Source of the DNA: Prorocentrum cordatum
Taxonomy: Eukaryota; Sar; Dinophyceae; Prorocentrales; Prorocentraceae
Direction: 5' to 3'
NCBI GenBank assembly: GCA_963575745.1
Contig: CAUYUJ010015849.1
Span: 1 to 64,000, forward strand
DNA length: 64,000 bases
Shown: positions 44,394 to 54,745 of the stretch, in pieces
Layout of the letters: each line of letters opens with the position of its first letter
Numbering within the stretch: position 1 is the first letter of the stretch
Notes under the pieces: model-generated
Database searches by the model: none
What the model was told of the DNA's origin: nothing
Seen by the model: the letters and a program-made list of their open reading frames with translations, nothing else
Position numbers and translations under genes: made by a program

Positions 44394-45816
44394 GTTACGA
44401 CATTGACACCGCGTGCATATGCGGGGCCCCCCAGGACCACATATTCCACCGCCTTCTGGAGTGCCCCAATTGTGCTCAGCTTCGGGAGGAGTTTCTTGAG
44501 GAAGGAGATGTGGAAGCCCTGAAGGACCCAGCAGCCTTTGCCACGTGTGCGGGTTTTCCAGAGCCGCCCCCTTTCAAGGTCCCGCGGCCCGTAGGATTAG
44601 GTTTGAATGAGGCTGAGTTTTGGTCCCGTGACGGCCGTCAACCCGCGGAAGTTTTCGCTGGCGAGGTTTACGTCGACGGCAGTGTGGCCAAATCGGGCCA
44701 CTCTTGGTTTCACGCCCCAGGCTGGGCTACGGTAAAATGTGACCCCCATGGGGAAATAGAAGCCTACTTGTGTGGGCCAGTAGGCAGCGCGCTGCCGCCT
44801 ACCTCCCCAGCGGCCGAATTCCTGGCGTATTTAGCCAGCAGCCAATTTAGAGGAGTAACTAAGATCCACTCCGACTTTAAGGGAGTCGTGACCTGCCACA
44901 ATTCTGGACTCCCTGCCAGTAGGAAGAATATATATATGACGGGCTTGGTGCTATGGCCAAGCTTGGAGAAGCCAGCCGCGACGGGGGTTTTGAAGTTGCT
45001 AAGGTCAAAGCCCATCAAGATTTAGATTCCCTCGAGCGCTACTCAGACGAGTGGCGCCACGCCTCGGGAAATGACGCAGCTGACAGAATTGCAAAATTAG
45101 CTGCCTCTCGCCTCCCCCAGCCCTCGGCCAACGAGCGTGACGCCCAGCAGCAGCTCGACCAGAGACTCAGAAGGTTCCTTCGGTTTGTGCCGAAGGCCCT
45201 CGCGTTGTGGCCTCCTATTGCGCCGAGGGTTGGGGGAAAGGCCCTGGAGGGGCCTGTGAAGGCCGCCAATCCTGCTGTCGGAGCTGGCTCAATCGCGGCA
45301 GTGTGGCAAGGCGGAGTTAACCCTGGGGGCTCCTCGGGCTCTGGTGCTGCGGCGGCTCCCCCCCCTCCCCGTCCCCTCAGGGCCGCCCGTGCTCGCGTGG
45401 GGCACGTCTGGACGTGGCAGAAGAATCGTTGGCTCTGCTGCGTTTGCCACTCGCGATGCCGCTCCGACAAAGTAAAGGTTTCACGTGAAAAGGAAAGGTG
45501 CCCAGGCAATGCTGCTAGACTAGCTAAGCTAGGCATGCAGCCCAATGGGCACAAGTTATTTGTTTACGATAGCAGTGTTGATGAAAGTTTTATTGTTGCA
45601 TGTCACCTGTGCGGCAGTTATTCAGAGTGTACTGTGAAGAGCCTCCAGAAGAGTTGTCTCAAGAAATTCAATTCACACTTTTCAGAAGGCGCCCATGCGC
45701 GCCTCCAGGAGGGGAGACATCCACGGGCCTCTAAGACGAGTCCCATTGTCTTCAAGCCTCCGATTTCAATTGATGCGGTTGCCGCTCAGGCAGCCCAGGC
45801 GCTCGAGTCGCAGTAA
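44394..45816 (+). pseudogene. LINE fragment D: RNase H and C-terminal zinc fingers
   Basis: The 5' end is truncated within the RT-associated finger ('CICGAPQDHIFHRLLECPNC'). RNase H follows: Asp in 'VYVDGSV', Glu in 'SPAAEFLAYLA', Asp in 'KIHSDFKGVV', then after a frameshift near 44945 His in 'KVKAHQD' and Asp in 'GNDAADRIAKLA'. The C-terminus carries two Cys-rich modules ('LCCVCHSRCRSDK' and 'ACHLCGSYSECTVKSLQKSC'), the last matching the finger tails of dinoflagellate LINEs. Both flanks are pyrimidine-rich and belong to the composite repeat, so the insertion is nested in it. Confidence 0.83.
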
Positions 45817-45921
45817 GCGAAGTCGAACCCCTTCCGAAGCCGTGCGATGGTCCCTCCCCTCTCCCCCCCACCCTTCCGTCGCCTCAGATCCCCTGGAGGA
45901 GGACGGCAGGTGAGCGGTAAG

Positions 45922-47090
45922 GTTGCGATTGCGCGCCAGCGGGCGGGTTGAAATGTGTCGCCCAGTTGGGGTTGCGGTTGCGCGCCCGCGGGCGGGTTGA
46001 AATGCGTCGCCCATGTGCGGTTGCGCGCCCGCGGGCGGGTCGAAATGTGTCGCCCAGGTGCGGTTGCGGTTGCGAGCCCGCGGGCGGGTCGAAATGTGCC
46101 GCGTAGTTGCGGATGCGCGCCCGCGGGCGGGTCGAAATGTGTCGCCCAGGTGTGGTTGCGGTTGCGCGCCCGCGGGCGGGTTGAAATGTGTCGCCTAGTA
46201 GCAGTTGTAATTGCGCGCCGGCGGGCGGGTCGTAATGGGTCGCCCAGTTGCGGTTGCGTTTGCGCGCCCGCGGGCGGGTTGAATGGAAATGTGTCGCCCA
46301 CTTGCGGTTGCGGTTGCGCGCCCGCGGACGGATTGAAATGTGTCGGTGCGCTTGCGTGCCCGCGGGCGGATCGAAATGTCGTGCGTTGTTGCGGTTGCGG
46401 TTGCGCGCCCGCGGGCGGGTTGAAATGTGTCGCCCATGTGCGGTTGCGTGCCCGCGGGCGGGTTGAAATGTGTCGCCCAGGTGCGTTTGCGGTTGCGCGC
46501 CCGCGGGCGGATTGAAATGTGTCGCCCAATTGCGGTTGCGGTTGCGCGCCCGCGGGCGGGTCGAAATGCGGCGCCCAGTTGCGGTTGCAGTTGCGCGCCC
46601 GCGGGCGGATTGAAATGCGACGGCCGGTTGCGCTTGCGCTCCCAAGGGCGGGTTGAAATGCGTCGCCCAGGTGCGGTTGTGGTTGCCCGCCCGCGGGCGG
46701 GTTGAAATGTGTCGCCCAGTTGCGGTCGCGGTTGCGCGCCCGCGGGCGGGTCGAAATATGTCGCCCAATTGGGGTTGCGGTTGCGCGCCCGCGGACGGTT
46801 TGAAATGCGTCGCCCATGCGCGGTTGCGCGCCCGCGGGCGGGTTGAAATATGTCGCCCAGTTGCGGTTGCAGTTGCGCGCCCGCGAGCGGGTCGAGATGT
46901 GTCGCCCAGTTGCGGTTGCGGTTGCGCGCCCGCGGGCGGGTTGAAATGCGTCGCCCAGTTGCGGCTGCGGTTGCGCGACCGCGGGCGGGTCGAAATGTGT
47001 CGCCCAGTTTCGCTTGCGCGCCCGCGGGCGGGTCGAAATGCGCCGCGCAGTTGCAGTTGCGCGCCAGCGGGCGGTTTGAAATGTGTTGCT
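45922..47090 (-). repeat. Tandem array with palindromic core (inverted copy)
   Basis: About 24 units of 43-51 bp with the CGCCCGCGGGCG palindrome, 'GGGTTGAAATGTGTCGCCCA' and 'GTTGCGGTTGCG', the reverse complement of the 24062-24750 array. Confidence 0.92.
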
Positions 47091-47112
47091 CAAGGTGCCC
47101 TCCTGACGTTCC

Positions 47113-47160
47113 GTCAGTCAATCAATCAGTCAATCAGTCAATCAATCAGTCAGTCAGTCA
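47113..47160 (-). repeat. (GTCA)n / (TCAATCAG)n microsatellite
   Basis: Inverted counterpart of 23994-24036, next to the array. Confidence 0.92.
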
Positions 47161-47284
47161 CCGGCGGACGCGGAATTTCACACTGCCCCGCCGGGAATAA
47201 AATTTGTAGGGACGTGTCAGGAAGTGACTCGGGACGGACGCGTCTATTGGAGCTCCGGTGATACATCTTGGGTCCACTCTGGCC

Positions 47285-47318
47285 CTCCTCCTCCTCCTCC
47301 TCCTCCTCCTCCTCTCGC
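47285..47318 (+). repeat. (CTC)n microsatellite upstream of LINE-B
   Basis: About 11 CTC triplets. Similar CTC tracts occur after LINE-B (58015-58080, 58405-58450). Confidence 0.95.
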
Positions 47319-47651
47319 TCCCCTCCATGATCCCCTACATGACGTTTCCCCTCCACATATGAATCCTGCCCTTTCGCCCTTGGCCTGTTTCCCCGCCGCC
47401 CCCCCTACCCCCATCCCTCCATCCTCCTCCTACTCGTCGTCCGCCTCCCAGATTTCTCATTCGCGCCATTATCCTCTCTCCTGCTTCTCTTTTTTCTGAA
47501 CAACCTCCCCCGCGCACTGCTCGTTACCTGCCCATCCTCTTTCGCCCGTGGACCCTCTCCCAAGCACTCCTCGTCACCGTCTGTCGCACCCGACCTATTT
47601 AGGTGATTTCCGATACGCCCAGAGCAAAGACACACCAAGATCAGGGAGCAA

Positions 47652-50569
47652 GTGAGGTACCTCCGCGCGGGGCTCCCGGACACCTGCTGCCAGGCAGGAA
47701 GACCAACGCCTCAGGCCGCAGCGTCCCCAAGGATCGACGGCTTCGAGGTGCCAGGGCTTATTCACAGCGTTCGTGGTTATTCATGGCGTTCTGCTCTGGC
47801 CTTTCTACCTTTTCTTCTACTTGCCAGCCCTGCCGAGGCAGGGTGCACTGATAGTCCTGGGTCAGAGGATCACTTAGTTCTGGGAGGAGGTTTGACGAAC
47901 GGGGAGATGGACATTGGGTACTTGGGGATGGGTACTGGTCTTCTTCTTCGATCTCGGTTTGTTCCTACTTTAGTTTCGTACGGGGAGATGGGCTTTGGGT
48001 ACTTGGGTATGGGCGCTGGTCCTCTTCTTCGATTTCAAGTTCTTCTTTTTGTTCTGCGCGCGACCGTCTCCACGATGGTCTACCTTCTGCGGCATTGTCT
48101 CCGGGCGTCGGGGACGCGGCAGCAGACGCAGAGTGAGGCGCAGCGGGTCAGCTTGCCAGGATCCGCTTGGCGGGCCCACGCCCGCCCGCTCAGTGGAGGA
48201 TGGCCGGCTCGCCGTGCGGGACTCGTGCGGCTACCCAGCAGGAGGAGGTGGAGTTCGTCGCGCGGGCCCTCGACGCCTCCCAGACAGCACGACGCCATGA
48301 ACGTCGTGATCCTTCGTGCACGCCTGCGGGAGCGTCATCGCGAGCAGTGCGCCGAGCGGCGGCGCAACCACCAAACGAGGCGGAGGCGGGCGCGCTACCG
48401 TGCCCGTATCAAAACTGGCACCGACTCCTGCGACGGCAGCCACAGCACAGCACCAGCACCTGAACCTGTGATGCTCATCTGCGACGGCGGCAGCGGCGGC
48501 AACTCCAGCACACCAGGCACATCAGCACCTACGACGCCCACTGGCGACGTCAGCAGCGGCAACACGTTCACATCACAGGCGTCAGCAACTCCGACTCCCT
48601 ACTGGGACAGCAGTCGCGACGACAGCACCGGTGAGGCGGCACCACCAGCACCCACTGCACTCAACCGCGACAACGGCAGCTACTACAGCAATAACTCAGC
48701 ACCAACGACGCCTACCAGCGACGAGAGCATCGATGAGGACGGCATCCACAGCTGGCGGGCTCCAGACGGACAGCTGATCCCCAACGTCCGCATGGGGGCT
48801 CCTCAGTCTGTTTCTCCCAAGATCGCCAAGGCCATCACGGCTGCGATCCAGGCAGCCCTTGCGGCTCCTTCCCGACGACCGCAGAAGCCGGCTCAGGGGC
48901 GCAAGCGACGGAGGGCCAAGAGAACAGCGGCGGCAGCTGCGCGAAGGGGGGCGCAGCCGCAGCAGCAGCAGCAACGGCAAAAGCAGCAGCAGCAGCAGCA
49001 GCAGACATCCGACAACCAGCAACAGCACGACGATTCCTCTTCACCAGACTGGAAGCGCAAGCTTGGTCAGGCCGACGAGGCCACGCTGGCTCAGATTGCA
49101 GCGGTGATCGAGGCACGGCGCACTCAGCTCAAGCAGACTACGCAGCAGCAGGATAAGTCCACGCCTCAGCCAATAACACGGGTCCGGCGCTGGAGGGTGA
49201 ACTAGCGGTCTTTTGGTGACAAGACTTTCACGTCCTCCACCAAGGTGCTGGAAGCCCTACGAGAAGGCCACGCACCGAGTGGGGATGTATGTGTGATGAG
49301 CACGACACAGCTCCAAGAGGCGCGGGCCACGGCCTGCCAGCACGATATTGATAAGCCTCTCCTTCTGGTATGCCCTGACGCCCCAGCTGATTCACCACCA
49401 CCAGGCGCAGAGGTGTCTTATGTGGAGGCTCTTGTCAAAGGGAGACCTACCCTCAAGCGATGCGCTACCGTGACTCTTGGGAATGGGGGCAAGTCCGACC
49501 CGCCGCTCAGAACTACTGAGGGCGCCGCCGCCCCTACGCAGCAGGATTCTGTCACTTTGCGCTGCACTGTGAAGCGAGAGTACACCAACTCAGCTGAATG
49601 GAACTCTGCCAGACAAAACCCAGGCGACTTTTCGACCCGCGGCATGCCCTTGACCAGTGTTGTGGCCTCTGAGGGCTTCGCCGAGAAAGTTGACAGCAAG
49701 ACCAGCCGAGTGCTGGAGGTGCAGATTTACGTCAAGGTCCTGCGGACAGACGCTGACCGCCTCATCACCGAGTTCAGCGGCACCTCGGGACGTTTCTACC
49801 GCGTCATCGCTCGCGACAGGGGCAAGACGCCAGACGACTTACCTGTACGGTGGATCCCTCGACTCAAAGATGAGGAGCACGAGTTGTATCACGCTCGCGT
49901 GCAGAAGCTTGCGACGGACGATCCCAACTCCAAGGGACTTGTGCTGCGTCCCACTGGTGGATCCGACCTCGGCGTGCGAGGCCTCCAACCGACCACAGCC
50001 CCTCTCAGCACTTGGCGCGTCCACGGCGTGAACGACTGGACCCCGGAAATGCTGACTGGATGGCTCACCAACAGTGGGTGGAAGCAGGTGGAGATCCGCG
50101 ACAAGCCGTCGGGGCGCTACGGCTGGCTGGTCCGCGCTGACCCCCATCATGGTCGACCTGGGCACGGCACCGCTACCCCGGCTGATGCTTGGAAGATCAC
50201 CTTCCCGGGCGACTCTGGCAGGGCGCCGGTCAGGGTAGAACGGTACGTCATGGCCTCGCGGGGTCCGCAGGAGGAGCTGAAGACTATTTCGACGAGGCGT
50301 GCTCGTTGGGCTCGTGGCCAGAACCCGGAAACTGGCAAGCCCGTGTACGAAGCCGCCTATGAGCAAGCGTGTCAAGCCCGAGCTGACGCCCGGGCGCAGG
50401 AAGACGCAGACTTGGAGAGCATGGAGCCTACGGAACGGGCCAGAATCGCCGAGGAGCGTGCAGCACGGCGCAAGCAGGAGGATGCTCGGGCTGTACAAGC
50501 CCTGTCGGAGGAACGGGAACGCGCCGCTGCCGCGAAGGCGGAGGCGGCGAAGGCCAACGCACCTACGAC

Positions 50570-50610
<41 letters not shown>

Positions 50611-50760
50611 CACCACAGCAGCAGCAGCAAAAGCAGCAGCAGCACCAACAGCCCTCACAGGAGGCCGCGCCATCGGAGCATCAGGCCACAGGAGCGCCGC
50701 AGCCGGCGGCCGCCCAGACCTTACCAGCACCAGCACGACCGTCTTCCCGGGCCTTCACCA
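47652..50760 (+). pseudogene. LINE-B ORF1 region
   Basis: One frame to 51017 broken by a TAG at 49203. The N-terminus holds a hydrophobic segment ending in an A-x-A-like site ('LAFLPFLLLASPAEAG') and an 80-bp duplication (47898-48060) giving two 'GYLGMG' motifs. Then come a Ser/Thr/Pro-rich acidic linker, 'SPKIAKAITAAIQAALAA', a basic patch 'GRKRRRAKR' and poly-Gln. After the stop come about 500 residues with no recognised fold ('WRVHGVNDWTPEMLTGWL', 'GWLVRADPHHGRPG') and a Glu/Ala-rich coiled coil before a second poly-Gln run. An RNA-binding role is inferred from position and charge only. I cannot tell whether the first 80 codons belong to the element. Confidence 0.6.
48958..49010 (+). repeat. 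CAG repeat in LINE-B ORF1
   Basis: CAG-rich run encoding poly-Gln; a second one lies at 50572-50655. Confidence 0.9.
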
Positions 50761-50769
50761 AGGGCTGGG

Positions 50770-51310
50770 CCAAGGAGGAATTCGAGGAGATCGACGCTGT
50801 GACCAACGGCGGCGACTGCCAGTACCGGCACACCGCCATCGCTTATTTCTTGGCCCATGGTAAAAACAAGGAAGACCTGGTGAAACCTGCAGAGGCCGCC
50901 AGCCTTGCGAAGACCATGCGTGCCGAAGTCGTCGTCGAGCTCGAGAACAATCGGGAGTACTACGAACCTTTCGTCAAGCACATCCCTTCGCATGACAGTG
51001 ACAAGACTAAGCCATAGACATGGGATCAGTACCTCGACCTCGTCAAGACCCAACCTACACGCTGGGGAGACGCCGCAGTGACGCTTGCTGCTGCCACGCA
51101 CCTCCACAGCCAGATCTTCATCTACATGGGTGGCCTCGTGGAGGGTAACACTTGGCGGTGGCTGCAGAGATGGGATTGCTGGCCGCGGGAAGGCGCCGGC
51201 AAGGCGGTGAGAGGAGCCCTTGAGAATCCACCGCTCCACCTGGGCTTCCGGGACGGGCACTGTTTCGTGCTTGTTCCCCGTGACGTTGCACAGCGGACCT
51301 CCCTGAGCAA
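50770..51310 (+). pseudogene. OTU-like cysteine protease domain in LINE-B
   Basis: OTU enzymes remove ubiquitin from proteins. Seen here: 'VTNGGDCQYRHTAIAYFLA' with the candidate nucleophile Cys at 50817-50819, a helix 'LAKTMRAEVVVELENNREYY', then 'WDQYLDLVK...RWGDAAVTLAAATHL', '(S)QIFIYMGG', and near the end 'LGFRDGHCFVLVP' with the candidate His at 51258-51260, 147 residues after the Cys. This order (G-D-x-C, W-G, His-aromatic/valine strand) is the OTU layout. The usual Asp three residues before the Cys is Gly here, and a TAG at 51015 splits the domain (K-P-*-T-W-D). The assignment is by pattern, not search. Confidence 0.7.
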
Positions 51311-51333
51311 GAAGCGCCCCCAAACAGAAGGAG

Positions 51334-52870
51334 GTGATAAAGTTTATTGAACAGGTGCCCCGCGTTGGCATGCCTGCGAGGACGGCCTCACACGTCAGCT
51401 CGGTCGACTCCTTCTTTCGTAAATTACGACAACGCCGTGCGGTGGATGAGCAGACCCACAGGAGCTCCGTCGATTCTGATTTCGCTGCCCTCAGACGGCA
51501 CCGTGAGGAAGAGGTGGCAGGGGCTGGTGGCCAAGGAGGAGGCAGAGGACGAGACAGACGCACTCCCAGCACAGGCACGGGCACTCCTAGAGCTGGATTC
51601 GCCCAGACATGCTGTCAGAGCTCGGCACCAGGGAGCAGATCAGGAGGTAGAGGAGGAGGACGAGGCACTTCCAACACAGGAGGCAGAGGCAGAGGCACAT
51701 CCAGCAGAGCAGGAGGAGGAGGAGGTAGAGGACGCAGCGGCGGCTTCTCCAGCAAAAAGAGCGGAGTGAGGGCGACCAGCAGGGGAGGAGCGACGGTGCT
51801 CCCAGACAGCGCTTCCGCTGCGGCAGGCGGGGCTCGCGGCCGTAGGGCCGCCGAACCCCCTCCGACAGGACCGGCGCCTCGGCTCTCTTGGCGCTGTCAC
51901 ATGCCGAGCTGCGACGCCATCCTCTTCAAGGACACGGTCAAGAGGCTCCAGGAGGCCCGTAACCACCACATGGTGACCGTGCACCCTGAAACCAAACGGT
52001 TCTTGTCGACGACCATGCGCTGGAATGCGCCGATGGACATTCCAGCAGTATCAGCCGATGTACCACTTGAGGAGGCTACGTGGCACTGTGGCCTTTGTGA
52101 CGCGCGACAGCGGCAGGGAGGCACCGCCTATCAGCGGAAGCGGGCTCGGCAGCTCCACCGGTCCCAGCGCCACCCAGAGGCCACTTCTGCCGAGTGGAAG
52201 CGCGCTTGTACTTTGAAAGCGATCCAGCACAACTCTGGGCATCGCTCCAAAGATTCAGAGCACATGAGAATTATGCAACAGAAGGGCGTGGCTGGCCATA
52301 AGGCCGCCGTGCAGAGCAAATACGACCAGGCCAACACGGGGGAGCACCAGGTTGTCCTTCTGAAGGCCCCGAGTGTCGACCCAGTCCGACAGTGCGCCAC
52401 GTGCACCCACTGCAACGTGATCTTCCTCTCGGGCCGCACGAGTCGTCAGGAGGTTTGGCAGAGGTTCGCTTGCTGTCGGTGGAACAGCCTGGACACGCCT
52501 TGGCGCTCAGAACGCCAGCTCGCGTTCTGGCAGAAGGTGTCGCCTGTGGATCGTGCGGCGTTCCTCACAGCTTGGCGCAAGGGTTCTTGCCCCCCAGAGC
52601 GCGCCTAGGCCATCTTCGACAAGGCAGCGGCCGTTTTTCGTGAGGAGCCCGTCCCACTACAGAAATGGCAGAACATGAGATGGTTCGGGAAGCCTTTTGC
52701 GGCACACCGAGCCGTAGTCGACAAATTGGCCAGTCTTTACAGTGCTTTGCTGCCGCCAGCCGCCCGTGCGGACGACCAAATGGGGACGCCATGGTTCTAC
52801 CGCGTTCACCCCAAATGGGCGATCACTGTACGCACGCCCGGCCCAGAAGATGGGCGAAGGCGCTGCTGAG
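51334..52870 (+). pseudogene. LINE-B C2H2-like zinc-finger region
   Basis: Frame 1, broken by TAG at 52606. It begins with an RGG-rich linker ('SGGRGGGRGTSNTGGRGRG'), and frame 2 alternatives suggest shifts there. Three Cys/His modules follow: 'WRCHMPSCDA...HHMVTVH', 'WHCGLCDARQ...LHRSQRH' and 'RQCATCTHCNVIF', spaced like long-linker C2H2 fingers. Past the stop the same frame continues ('WQNMRWFGKPFAAHRAVVD') to 52869. A nucleic-acid-binding function is likely from the motifs. It overlaps the next frame by about 130 bp. Confidence 0.62.
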
Positions 52871-54679
52871 GCGGCGACTCCACCATCTTCGACAGCATCA
52901 GACCACTACACAACAGCAGACCGGCAGACGCCCACAGCAATCGTAGCAGCACCCACTAAGTATCCGACAGTGCCACGACAGCAGCACGACGGCAACATAA
53001 CCGCAGCACCACGCCAGCATCACGACATCAACTGCACGTCAGCACCACGACATCACGACATCCACATCAAGTCAGCACCCTCACAGCAGAAGCATCAAGA
53101 CATCCACAGACGACCTGGACGCGGAGGCTCTGCGCAACCAGAGCTCGTATGTCACGGAATACCCCTTCGCTGGGGCACGTCCACGTCAGCACCGCGACAT
53201 CACGACATCAACATCAAGCCTGTACCACGACAGCAGCGACACGACTGCAGCAGCACGCCGACGGCATCAGCTCGACAACGACCAGACAGCAGTCTGCACC
53301 AGGACATCTGCTTGACGGCAGACAGCAGCACGACATCAGCACGACGGCAGCCAGCTGCACGACATCTGCCGACGGCAGACAACAGCCAGCAGCACGACAA
53401 CAGCACTACATCAGCACGACGGCAGCATGACATCAGCACGACGGCACCCGAACAGCCGACTGGCAGGCTTCGAGTTGCCACGCTGAACGTTGCTTCGTAT
53501 TACAAGCACGTCTCTGCCGCCCTGACGGCCGCGAAGACCGAGAAGGCTTCCACCATGTGCCTGCAGGAGACTCTTCTCACGGAGGCGCAGATCCGCTCCA
53601 GCCAGACATCGCTTCAGAGGCGAGGGTGGTCCATGGTTTGCGGCTGCAGCGCCCGCGCCTGGTCCAAGGCCGGCGGGAACTCCCATGACCGAGGAGGGCT
53701 GGCTATCCTGGTGCGGCACGGTTGGAGGGCGACGAGGCAGTACCAGCGGCAGTTGCCGGGCGGCGAGTTTGCGCACTTCCTCCTGGCCAGGGGGCGCGAG
53801 CGGCTGCATGTCTTCAACGTGCACAAGCGGCTGGAAGGCGGGCGCGGGGGAGACCGCCTACGAGTTTCAGTTGATGATTCGACGCATTTTGACGATGTTC
53901 TCGAGACCGCCGTGGCGGCCGTGCCCGCCACGTGCAACGTCATCATCGGCGGAGATTGGAACAGCCCCGTGTCCGGGGGCCACATCTGCGTACAGGCGCA
54001 ATGGGAGGCAGCTGGCAAGGTCCACGTAGCCGTACCTGAGATCAGCACAAGATGGCGTACGCCACACAAGGAGGCCATCGATTACTTCTTGCTCCGCCTA
54101 CGGGGCGGGTACCACGACGTGACTACAGTTGTTTCTCAGGACGTTATCTCCGACCACAAGATGGTTATCGTCGACCTGCCCTGCTTCAGCCTCCAGGAGC
54201 AGCCCGGTACCCACCAGTGGCGACGAGCACCGACACTCTTACGACCCACCGAGAGCGATGAGCAGCGCCACTGCGACGAGACAATGGCGGCGGCAGTTTG
54301 GCTCGAGGACCCGCTTCGTGAAGTCTGGTGTGATCAGCGGGATTACGATGCCTGGTGGCACTCCTGGTCCACTAGGGCGGAGACACTCCTGAGGCTAGCT
54401 ACAAATTCCAACGGCAGGCTGTGGAAGACTGGTGCTGCCTTGACCCGCCCGGGCGATGGTGCCATCAGCAGAGACAAGGACGACGGCGACATGTCGCCCA
54501 AAGAGCGGGAATTCAGAGCAGCACTGGCGACAGGCCATGACTTGGCGGGCCTGCCCAGCAAGCGAACCCAACGGGATGCTTGGCGCCGACAGGATTTGGC
54601 GAGCCATCTTCACACGCAGGCGCAGCATCTTGGTATCGCCACGAGGGGGCTCAGCTGCAAGCAGATCACTGAGCGCTAG
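52742..54679 (+). pseudogene. LINE-B AP-type endonuclease
   Basis: 645 codons. The first 230 codons are low-complexity His/Gln/Ser/Thr-rich and include direct repeat copy A. The endonuclease spans 53465-54180: 'RVATLNVASY' (Asn), 'MCLQETLL' (Glu), 'RGGLAILVRH', 'LHVFNVHKR', 'VIIGGDWNSP', 'EAIDYFLL' and 'ISDHKMVIVD' (Asp, His). All catalytic positions appear intact. It nicks target DNA to prime reverse transcription. A TAG at 54677 separates it from RT in the same frame, so endonuclease and RT were one ORF. Confidence 0.88.
53049..53313 (+). repeat. 265-bp direct repeat, copy A
   Basis: Same length and about 98 percent identical (about five differences by eye) to 57305-57569. It lies inside the low-complexity N-terminal part of the endonuclease ORF. 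Confidence 0.93.
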
Positions 54680-54745
54680 GAGGGCGGCCTCAACAAGCTA
54701 CTGGCCGACAACGCCCGCGGCAGGGTCAAGGCTTGGCGCGACAAG

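Larger units (their letters stand above)
43690..47205 (-). repeat. Composite repeat, copy 2 (inverted)
   Basis: Reverse complement of 23954-25495 in the same order: leader at about 47205, GTCA microsatellite (47160-47113), tandem array (47090-45922), 'CTGAGGCGACGGAAGG' at about 45890, then the tail from 44385 down to 43690. LINE fragment D (44390-45845) interrupts it in its pyrimidine tract. The array has about 24 units here against 15 in copy 1. Confidence 0.85.

Noticed and set aside
47113-47160. Telomere-type repeat
   Set aside because: The GTCA/TCAATCAG units are unlike TTTAGGG, and they lie next to an interspersed composite repeat.
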